DNA of 39,593 nt from Bacteroides sp. (lineage in GTDB: Bacteria; Bacteroidota; Bacteroidia; Bacteroidales; Bacteroidaceae), in the NCBI GenBank assembly GCA_017621035.1, contig JAGATY010000005.1, positions 1 to 39,593 of the forward strand, given 5' to 3'. Shown in pieces: positions 33,414 through 39,593 of the stretch. Both the position numbers and the translations under genes were made by a program. The stretch's first letter is position 1. Each line of letters starts with the position of its first letter. The notes below the pieces were generated by a model. It was not told the origin of the DNA. It saw nothing but the letters and a program-made list of their open reading frames with translations, and did not search any database.

Positions 33414-33770
33414 AGTAACGCTGTCGGGAGTCCCGACAAGGCCACTCAACCGTTGCAAAGCACTGTCGGGAGGTCGGGACAGTATTACTCAACGGTTGCA
33501 AAGGCTGTCAGCGGGTGCTGACAGTGTTACTCAACCGTTGCAAAGCACTTTCAGCGGGTGGGGACAGTGTTACTCAACCGTTGCAGAGGCTGTCAGCGGG
33601 TGCTGACAGTGTTACTCAACCGTTGCAAAGGCTATCAGCGGGTGCTGACAGTGTTACTCAACCGTTGCAAAGCACTTTCAGCAGGTGCTGACAGTATTAC
33701 TCAACGGTTGCGAAGGCTATCAGCGGGTCGGGACAGTGTTACTCAACCGTTGCGAAGTACTTTCCCGCAT
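33414..33770. repeat. 42/43-bp tandem hairpin array
   Basis: Eight ACTCAAC landmarks fall at 33444, 33487, 33529, 33572, 33614, 33656, 33699 and 33741, giving spacings 43, 42, 43, 42, 42, 43, 42. Two unit types are interleaved: 43-bp units with CAAAGCACTTTCAGC and 42-bp units with AAGGCTGTCAGC. Many units contain a hairpin; the best is CTGTCAGC-GGGT-GCTGACAG (33505-33524). A decayed unit with TGTCGGG/CCCGACA precedes the array at about 33414-33443. All positions of the unit are conserved, so it is not a repeat-spacer array. Confidence 0.92.
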
Positions 33771-33806
33771 TTTGCATTCATGAAATCGGTGTCAAAGAAC
33801 GTTTGT

Positions 33807-33850
33807 AAGCCGAGGCCGACAGACTTGTTCAGGCTGTCGGCACGGGGCTT
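33807..33850 (-). terminator. hairpin just after the GLUG lipoprotein gene
   Basis: GCCGACAG (33815-33822) pairs with CTGTCGGC (33834-33841), and outside it AAGCC (33807-33811) with GGCTT (33846-33850). It lies 10 bp after the stop codon at 33860 on the minus strand. There is no strong T-run, so it may be a partial terminator or an mRNA-end stabiliser within the operon. Confidence 0.55.
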
Positions 33851-33859
33851 ATTATAAAA

Positions 33860-36800
33860 TTAGTTATTAGGTGCATTCAAGGTAAGTACACTCTGGCATT
33901 CTTCCTCGAAATCCCAAATAAGAGCTTTCTCGATTGTAGTCTCGGCATCGTAAGTCAAAGAGAAAGAGCAGTTATTAGTGTTTGGAATACCCTTTTCATC
34001 GTGTGCCCACAATCCTGTTGTTCCACCAGTCAATGTACAATTATCGAGTTCAAGAGAAACCTTGTATTCACCTTTCAGCAACATATCTATACCATAGTTA
34101 GTACCTTTGAATTCACAGTTTGTGGCTTTACCTATCCAACCATTAACAATCATACCAACGTTAGTAGCATCTACCTTAACATTCTCCATAACACCGATTG
34201 TGGGAGTAGTAGCATTATTGGGAGTACAATCCTTAACTTCAATACCTTGAGTAGCTCCTGTTATGGTAACATTCTTCAAAGATTCGACAGATTTACCTCC
34301 ATTGACAATCTGAATACCTGTAATTGTTTTATTCTCTATTGTTTGGCAAGTGATTGTAACGTCCTCGATAGAACCAATATTACCTAATACTTTTACTGCA
34401 GCTACAGTACTTGTGTGTTTAATAGTACCATTTTTGATTGAAGCACCACTCTTCAGGCTTACGCCACCATAAGAGAAAGCAGTAGTAAGTTCCTTTCCAT
34501 TCAAATCAATAGTAACTGCTTTATCGACTACTAATTGTGTAGTACCTAAATTCACATCAGATGCCAATTTAATAGTTTGGCCTGCAGGAGCAGAAGAGAG
34601 AGCAGTTGCCAATCCAGAAGCATCAGTAACTTCACTAACGATACCTGTTAGCACATCATTCCAAGTAGTGTATTGTTGGGTAACACCACACTGGGCTACA
34701 ACATAGTCGTTAACAACCAACACCATAGTAGTAGGAAGTACACTTGCAGAGGGTACAAATGCTGTATTCTGCCAAGATGAAGAATTTCCGGTTACAGCTG
34801 CACAAATAGTTGTCCAAGAACTTTGACTATTGTCATCAATAGTCCCAATCTTACCATCTGTTGGGATATTGTAACCTTCGGGAGTGATAGTAGTGATAAG
34901 ATTAGCATTTTGATCCAGTACTTTTACTGCAAGGCTCTTAACACCAGCTGCTGCAAAATCAGCTGCAATCTGATATCTATTACTGCTCTCAATATACTCG
35001 ATACGACCAGAATTGATAGCACCTCTGACAATAGTTACATTGCTTGAAACATTACCTGCACCTTCTGTAGAAAGCACACTACCTATAATCTCACCAGCAT
35101 TTTTAGAAGCTTTATTTCCATCATAAGCACCAGCAACCTTTTGCAGAACAATAGTTGCATTTGTTACGCTGTTCTCCTCTGTAGTGCCATAGCCGGCACC
35201 AAGAATACCACCTAAATCACGATAACCAACAATTGTGAGTTCAGAAACAATATTGTTAGAAAGCACTACATTATTATCGGCATTATTGTAACCTGCAATA
35301 CCACCTACTTTATCGCCATTGTCATATACGCCTTGGCTAAGGTTAGGAATTGCTTTCAGTTCTACATTTTCTACTGTACAATTAGTAATAGTACCATTAT
35401 TATAACCCACAATAGCACCAATTCTTCTTGTACCACTTACTTTGGCGTTCTTTACTGTAACATTTTCTACTGTCAGACTACCAGATTCAGCATATACACC
35501 TACTACAACACCTACACCACCTTCACCGGGATTGCTTACATTAATGTTTGCACCGTCAATAGTCAAATCCTTGATAGTTCCATTCGCCCAACCGAACAAA
35601 CCAGCTGTAGCACTTACAGCTTCTGTTATATTCAAATTAGAAATAGTCTTTCCGTTACCATCAAATGTTCCAGAGAATTGTTTGCTTCCTGTACCACCAA
35701 AGCCATAACCTATCGGTGTCCAAGGCTCATTGTTCAGGTCAAGGTCTGCAGCCAATGTTACAGTCTTACCAGCATAAGAAGTACCGTTGTTTACTGCGGC
35801 AGCAAATGCTTTAAAGGTTGCAACATTAGTAATGGTGAGATCAGATGCTTCTCCATCATTGATAACTGTATTGTTTTCATCTACTGAGAAATTGAAAGTT
35901 GTTACATCTGTATCTGATTCATAAATATAGAGACCTTGATCGCCAGCTTGGCAATTGTGGAATAAGCTGTTCTTGATAGTTACAGCAGTCTCAGCATTCA
36001 CAGTACCAATAGCAACACCCGGCTTCTTGCTAAGATTATCGAATGTACAAGCATCTACTGTTACAGAAGTGATTTCGCTACCGTAAGCCTCGTGCATCTT
36101 CAGACCGCGATAACCTTGGAATGTACATTCTGTGAAAGTTGCATTATTACCGCTTACCCACACATCATATTCACTTTCTTTATTTGAATTGAATGTACAG
36201 TTTGTAAAGGTTGCATCTCCACCTGTTGAATTGTTGGCAGTAGCGCCACATACCATAATGGCATTAACGAATGTACTGTTGTTGAATTCAAGTTTGCCAG
36301 CAAACTCAAGATAACCCATTTCCCAGCTACCTTCTGTATAAGACTCAGATTCATCTGCTACAACCACATCGTTGAAGATAAGCTTACCACCGTTGGCTGC
36401 ACGAATAGCACCAATACCTTGGCCGATTGCAGTGATAGTATTGTTTTGACCCATGATAGTCAATGTCTCAACGATAGAGTTTTCTGTCAAGAACGGTGTA
36501 GTACCATGACCTGCACCTGTAGTCCACTCAATATCTCCATCAAGTGTGATAACAACATTTTTAGGACCATTATACCCTTCTGCATTCAAAGCATCAATGA
36601 TTTCCTTAAACTCGGCAGTTGTTGCAACATAAGCTTTCTCTATGTTGTGGTCATTGTCAAAACCTTCTTTAACAACAATCTCAAATGTCTTATTGCCTGC
36701 CAGCAAGTCACCGATAATATTGGTACGGTAGTTGCGTTGTACAGGAACATTGGGAACTTCGAGCGTGAAGAGTTCGGTTGTACTACGCCAGAAAGTTGCT

Positions 36801-37588
36801 GTGATGTCGGTAGTAATCTTCACATTGTTTCCTGTAGCAGCTTCGTGGCTACCCAAACCTTGCGGTGCTTTCTCACCGGGAACAAGGAGGTAGTTCATAG
36901 AGAGGCTTTGATATACCTTTTCATTTGTAGTAAAGGTTTCGCCAATAAGGTCTGCAGCCTTGAAAGTAACATCTTCGTCACCTGTAGCTTCACCGGTCAG
37001 TGCGTTGAATACGTTGGCAAGACCATTGACAGTTACTTTAGATTGGGTAACAGGAGCAGTGTCACCTTCTACCATTTTTTGAGCCTTTGCCCAGTCATCT
37101 GTAGTTGTACCAATGTTCAACTGTGCAAACGGACGACGAAGTTCTACTGTTGTAACGTTGCCACCGGCCTTAAAGTCAACTAATGCGTTGAAGAAAGCAT
37201 CGTTTGCTTCATCATTGGCAGTAATGTTTTCATATTTAACCTCAATTTCCTTAAGGTTTGAAGCATCATAGATAGTAGACTTAGAACTTTGCGCCCAGAA
37301 GATGATGTCATACTTCTCACCTTTCAGCAAAGGCATCTCAACGGTAGCTAATCTACCGGTAATGGTAGCATTGCTATCCAATACTTTATTTTCCCCTTGA
37401 TACACTTCATAGTAGAGCTTGTCTACCGTTTGTCCATCACCCGCAGCACGTGTAGTAGCTGCATTTTCTAATGACACACTGAACGTAGTCATTTCACCAC
37501 TCGGCTGAACGAAGTCTTCGTCCTGCGAGCAACTTGCGGCGAGCAACAAGGTTGCTGCGGCAAACACGGAATAAAAACACTTCTTCAT
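33860..37588 (-). CDS. large fimbrillin-like lipoprotein with GLUG and beta-helix repeats
   Basis: A 1242-residue surface lipoprotein: signal MKKCFYSVFAAATLLLAASC with lipid Cys20, then a domain of about 300 residues of DUF6562/fimbrillin type ('RPFAQLNIGT', 'LSMNYLLVP', 'NVPVQRNYRTNIIGDLLAGNKTFEIVVKEGFDNDHN'). A right-handed beta-helix-like region follows ('FTNCTFNSN', 'NATFTECTFQGYRG'). Then come GLUG-type repeats ('FSGTFDGNGKTISNLNI...GLFGWANGTIKDLTIDG', 'IGAIVGYNNGTITNCTVENV', 'VGGIAGYNN'), as in bacterial adhesins, and a second beta-helix at the C-terminus. 'ATTR-AAGDG' about 35 residues after the lipid Cys resembles the Arg cleavage site of type V fimbrial subunits; this is inference. 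Probable adhesin or fimbria-associated protein. Confidence 0.85.
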   Translation of the reverse strand: MKKCFYSVFAAATLLLAASCSQDEDFVQPSGEMTTFSVSLENAATTRAAGDGQTVDKLYYEVYQGENKVLDSNATITGRLATVEMPLLKGEKYDIIFWAQSSKSTIYDASNLKEIEVKYENITANDEANDAFFNALVDFKAGGNVTTVELRRPFAQLNIGTTTDDWAKAQKMVEGDTAPVTQSKVTVNGLANVFNALTGEATGDEDVTFKAADLIGETFTTNEKVYQSLSMNYLLVPGEKAPQGLGSHEAATGNNVKITTDITATFWRSTTELFTLEVPNVPVQRNYRTNIIGDLLAGNKTFEIVVKEGFDNDHNIEKAYVATTAEFKEIIDALNAEGYNGPKNVVITLDGDIEWTTGAGHGTTPFLTENSIVETLTIMGQNNTITAIGQGIGAIRAANGGKLIFNDVVVADESESYTEGSWEMGYLEFAGKLEFNNSTFVNAIMVCGATANNSTGGDATFTNCTFNSNKESEYDVWVSGNNATFTECTFQGYRGLKMHEAYGSEITSVTVDACTFDNLSKKPGVAIGTVNAETAVTIKNSLFHNCQAGDQGLYIYESDTDVTTFNFSVDENNTVINDGEASDLTITNVATFKAFAAAVNNGTSYAGKTVTLAADLDLNNEPWTPIGYGFGGTGSKQFSGTFDGNGKTISNLNITEAVSATAGLFGWANGTIKDLTIDGANINVSNPGEGGVGVVVGVYAESGSLTVENVTVKNAKVSGTRRIGAIVGYNNGTITNCTVENVELKAIPNLSQGVYDNGDKVGGIAGYNNADNNVVLSNNIVSELTIVGYRDLGGILGAGYGTTEENSVTNATIVLQKVAGAYDGNKASKNAGEIIGSVLSTEGAGNVSSNVTIVRGAINSGRIEYIESSNRYQIAADFAAAGVKSLAVKVLDQNANLITTITPEGYNIPTDGKIGTIDDNSQSSWTTICAAVTGNSSSWQNTAFVPSASVLPTTMVLVVNDYVVAQCGVTQQYTTWNDVLTGIVSEVTDASGLATALSSAPAGQTIKLASDVNLGTTQLVVDKAVTIDLNGKELTTAFSYGGVSLKSGASIKNGTIKHTSTVAAVKVLGNIGSIEDVTITCQTIENKTITGIQIVNGGKSVESLKNVTITGATQGIEVKDCTPNNATTPTIGVMENVKVDATNVGMIVNGWIGKATNCEFKGTNYGIDMLLKGEYKVSLELDNCTLTGGTTGLWAHDEKGIPNTNNCSFSLTYDAETTIEKALIWDFEEECQSVLTLNAPNN

Positions 37589-37706
37589 AACTTAGTTTTT
37601 TGAATGTTGAATTATTAATTTTGAATTTATACTGTTTCTTATATTATTCTCTGGTTTTCACTTCTCCATTTCCCATTCATAATTCATAATTTATAATTCA
37701 CAATTA
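37589..37706. other. AT-rich intergenic repeat in the surface operon
   Basis: 118 bp between the anchor-type lipoprotein and the GLUG lipoprotein. Positions 37665-37705 consist of 'cattcataattcataattt' type repeats like those upstream of the GHL10 gene and at the trpB/trpE junction. No promoter is evident. Confidence 0.6.
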
Positions 37707-38951
37707 TTATGGGATAAAGATATTGTAGTCGTCCTCGAAGCTCGGGTCGATACCGATGCCGCCGTTAGCCTCCTGCAACAGGAAGCTACCTCGCACAATG
37801 GTGTTCACACTGCGGTTAAGGGGAACATTTATTTCGTCGCTCATAGAGAGAGCGTTATCTTCCTTATCAAAAAGCCCGACGGTAACCATCACACTGGCAT
37901 CGTGGCCGTTGACCATCACGTAGTCGAAGCCCATGCTGGCCTCCTCGTCGCTGAGTTGCGAGAGGGTGGAGCTGAAGTGCACACCGGTGGCAGAGTCGAT
38001 GGGCTTGTCGGTGAACATGTTATAGGTATTGGGCATGAAGCCGGTGTAGTAGAAGACGACGCGGTAGTCGGAGAGTTTGATTTCTGTTTCGTCATCCTTC
38101 TCCGGGTCTTTGGTGTCGGGGTACTTGGTCTCGGCATCTTTGGTGTCGGCCTCATTAGCTCGGTTGACACGGTTGACGCGAGTGGCTTCACGCTCCAGGA
38201 ACTCCTTGAGGTCGGTGGTCACAAAGGTGAACTTGGCCATGGGTCGCTCCATGGGGATGGTGACGGTGGCTGTCTGTGTATCGTAGACCACGGCATCCAT
38301 CTCTACCTGTGCGGTACCTCGGAAAGCATCACGATAGTCGGTGTTACCGCTGTGTGTCTCATCCAGGTAGATGCTGTTGAAGCTGGCAGGATGGTAGTAC
38401 ATATCGTTGCTGGTGCCGGGAACTACAAAGTCGGCCCACACCATCAGCTGATAGTTACCTTCGGGCAGGCGAACCTCCTCGGTCTGGTAATTGAAATCGG
38501 TGATGACGGCCTTGGTGAAGACAAACTGGCGGGCAATGGTCTGACTGACGTTGCCGGACTCGTCCACAGGGTAGGCGTTGATGATGTAGCGCATGTCATA
38601 TTCACCCAGCGCACGACTCTCGATGCCGGTGCGGGTCTCACCACGGGTAATGGTTCCCTTGGTGCCGACACGGGTGCTGCGGGTGAAGTAGTGGTCTTGC
38701 TCGTCCCAGTCGGTGTCAAACTCAAGCTTCAGCAACAAGGGAACGGTCTCTTCTTCACGGGGCCACTCGTGAACATCGCAACTTGTCATGAGTAAGATGA
38801 AAGTGGAAAGATGAAAGATGAAAGTGGCGAAAATTGACAATGCTTCAAATGATTTTCTTTTGGGGCACGGAAAGAGCGGAGAGGGAATTCTCTTCTCTCT
38901 GTGTCTTTGTGTCTCTGTGTTAAATATTTTATTCCTTGAAACACTCTTCAT
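37707..38951 (-). CDS. FimB/Mfa2-like (DUF6562-type) anchor lipoprotein
   Basis: A 414-residue lipoprotein related to Bacteroidales fimbrial anchor/minor subunits: 'CDVHEWPREEETVPLLLKLEFDTDWDEQDHYFTRS', 'YDMRYIINAYPVDESG', 'LPEGNYQLMVWADFV', 'GNTDYRDAFRGTAQV', 'RPMAKFTFVTTDLKEFLERE', ending 'INVPLNRSVNTIVRGSFLLQ...GIGIDPSFEDDYNIFIP'. The start at 38951 overlaps the stop of the DUF3575 gene as ATGA, which supports it. The pre-lipobox segment is unusually long (56 residues): it includes 'NTETQRHREK', encoded by an interspersed repeat, and a hydrophobic stretch 'IFATFIFHLSTFILLMTSC' encoded partly by a duplicated 13-mer (38794-38806, 38815-38827). A charged insert near 260-285 ('RVNRVNRANEADTKDAETKYPDTKD') is low complexity. 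Second gene of the surface operon. Confidence 0.82.
   Translation of the reverse strand: MKSVSRNKIFNTETQRHREKRIPSPLFPCPKRKSFEALSIFATFIFHLSTFILLMTSCDVHEWPREEETVPLLLKLEFDTDWDEQDHYFTRSTRVGTKGTITRGETRTGIESRALGEYDMRYIINAYPVDESGNVSQTIARQFVFTKAVITDFNYQTEEVRLPEGNYQLMVWADFVVPGTSNDMYYHPASFNSIYLDETHSGNTDYRDAFRGTAQVEMDAVVYDTQTATVTIPMERPMAKFTFVTTDLKEFLEREATRVNRVNRANEADTKDAETKYPDTKDPEKDDETEIKLSDYRVVFYYTGFMPNTYNMFTDKPIDSATGVHFSSTLSQLSDEEASMGFDYVMVNGHDASVMVTVGLFDKEDNALSMSDEINVPLNRSVNTIVRGSFLLQEANGGIGIDPSFEDDYNIFIP
38897..38921. repeat. single-arm copy of the ACACAGAGAC repeat inside a lipoprotein gene
   Basis: The 25 bases match the left arm of the 30768-30849 element at 22 positions (minus-strand reading AACACAGAGACACAAAG...). 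It lies in the coding sequence between the coupled start codon and the hydrophobic signal core of the anchor lipoprotein and keeps the frame open. Confidence 0.85.
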
Positions 38952-39593
38952 CGCCCGCCTCCTTTCAGATTAAACTTATAGGCCAGGGTGACGGCGGCAT
39001 TGTCCAGGCCGAAGAAGGTGCGCTTCTTGGTCTCGATAAGCTTACCGTTCGGCTCATTGTGGAAGATGTCGTAATGAAGCTTGTAGACTCCTGCACCCAG
39101 CGAGAACTCCAGATGCCAGCGTCCGTTCTTACTGATGGGCTTGCGGTAGCCGGCAGAGAGACCGCCACCCATCATCGGGGTATGGCGGAAGTGGTCTTGA
39201 TAGCGATAGTCGCCACCCTTGGCATAGTTGAACCAAGCGAGACCAAAGTGTGCTCCGGCAAAGAAACCTTTCAGGGCAGGTATCCAGTAGCGCACCTCCG
39301 GCTGAAAGCAGAGGGTGCGGAACTTAATATCAGAGGTAAAGTAATTCAGGGCTGAGTAGTAAACAGGCAGAGTAGCCGACCAATCGTCCGCAAACTGCCA
39401 CTCCACAGCCACGTTACCTATCAGCATCGCCCAGCCGATGGCATTGCTCTTCACGTAGAGGCCACGGGGAGTGTACTCCTCAAAGGTCTCGCTCGCAGAA
39501 GCCGGACGGGTGGAAGGCATGTAAGGAATAATCTCTTCGGGAACGTCAAACAGTGAGTCGGGAACTTCTATCTCTACCAGGTCATCCTCGGTA
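38948..39593 (-). CDS. DUF3575-family protein, partial (N-terminus beyond the right edge)
   Basis: The reading frame is open from the right edge to 38948; 214 residues are visible. The C-terminal 170 residues ('RGLYVKSNAIGWAMLIGNVAVEWQFADDWSATLPVYYSALNYF' through 'AVTLAYKFNLKGGGR') match the Bacteroidales family DUF3575, a predicted small outer-membrane beta-barrel often placed at the head of fimbria-type operons before Mfa2-like and fimbrillin genes. The visible N-terminal part ('TEDDLVEIEVPDSLFDVPEEIIPYMPSTRP') is acidic and Pro-rich. The signal peptide lies outside the window. Its TGA overlaps the next gene's ATG, so the two are translationally coupled. Confidence 0.85.
   Translation of the reverse strand, partial: TEDDLVEIEVPDSLFDVPEEIIPYMPSTRPASASETFEEYTPRGLYVKSNAIGWAMLIGNVAVEWQFADDWSATLPVYYSALNYFTSDIKFRTLCFQPEVRYWIPALKGFFAGAHFGLAWFNYAKGGDYRYQDHFRHTPMMGGGLSAGYRKPISKNGRWHLEFSLGAGVYKLHYDIFHNEPNGKLIETKKRTFFGLDNAAVTLAYKFNLKGGGR

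Larger units (their letters stand above)
33250..33859. other. 610-bp region between the two large lipoprotein genes
   Basis: It contains, in transcription order on the minus strand, a stop-proximal hairpin (33807-33850), the 42/43-bp tandem array (33414-33770), a short unstructured stretch and an AT-rich 'tttatgaattatgag' repeat just before the next gene (33255-33290). Plus-strand open frames across the array only reflect the repeat. No promoter of the TAnnTTTG type was found for the downstream gene. Confidence 0.6.

Noticed and set aside
33414-33770. CRISPR array interpretation of the 42/43-bp repeats
   Set aside because: No variable spacers: every position of the unit is conserved and units are head-to-tail; no cas genes nearby.
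33558-33857. 99-codon plus-strand frame through the 42/43-bp array
   Set aside because: Repeat-derived peptide with no start signal; period alternation also breaks the phase.

Overview
The window looks like the chromosome of a Bacteroides species (order Bacteroidales). Four things point there: near-perfect Bacteroides-type promoters (TTTG, 19-21 bp, TAnnTTTG) before several genes; many outer-membrane lipoproteins with Cys-Ser or Cys-Asp after the lipobox; Bacteroidales-restricted families (6-bladed beta-propeller lipoprotein, DUF4270, DUF3575, fimbrillin-like DUF6562-type lipoproteins); and the glycogen gene set next to panC/panD. I see no phage, IS element, tRNA, rRNA or CRISPR.

Layout. 1-5021: an orphan antitoxin-like small gene, a secreted GHL10 glycoside-hydrolase-like protein, a convergent RelA/SpoT homologue and a secreted esterase-like hydrolase. 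5022-9700: a LOG-family nucleotide hydrolase, then a tryptophan operon fragment (promoter, Trp-rich leader peptide, attenuator, trpB, trpE) that stops after trpE. 9765-12391: a Crp/Fnr regulator, a MarC-type membrane protein and a rhomboid protease. 12607-17295: a glycogen operon (GH133-type debranching enzyme, GT4 synthase-like transferase, GH57 protein). 17402-22565: a serine beta-lactamase-like lipoprotein, a beta-propeller lipoprotein, and a DUF4270 lipoprotein with a half-length GT5 starch-synthase-like protein. 22800-30616: panC-panD (pantothenate), a TPR protein and purL. 30891-39593: a minus-strand surface operon running in from the right edge, with a DUF3575 protein, an anchor-sized fimbrial-type lipoprotein, a 1242-residue GLUG/beta-helix lipoprotein, and a related lipoprotein interrupted by one in-frame stop codon.

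The less ordinary content is repeat biology. Four different short-period tandem arrays (21-22, 23, 24 and 42-43 bp) lie just 3' of genes. In three of them each unit can form its own hairpin, and one shows compensatory changes. Several interspersed repeats have entered coding sequence without destroying it: an 18-codon in-frame hairpin element in trpE, an AT-rich repeat that extends the TrpB C-terminus into trpE, and an 'ACACAGAGACAC' repeat inside the signal region of a lipoprotein.

Other points to check: the GH57 protein appears to lack both catalytic residues and has a histone-H1-like tail; the GT5 protein is only the N-terminal half and lacks the KxGG motif; the RelA/SpoT homologue has a degenerate synthetase site but an intact hydrolase site.
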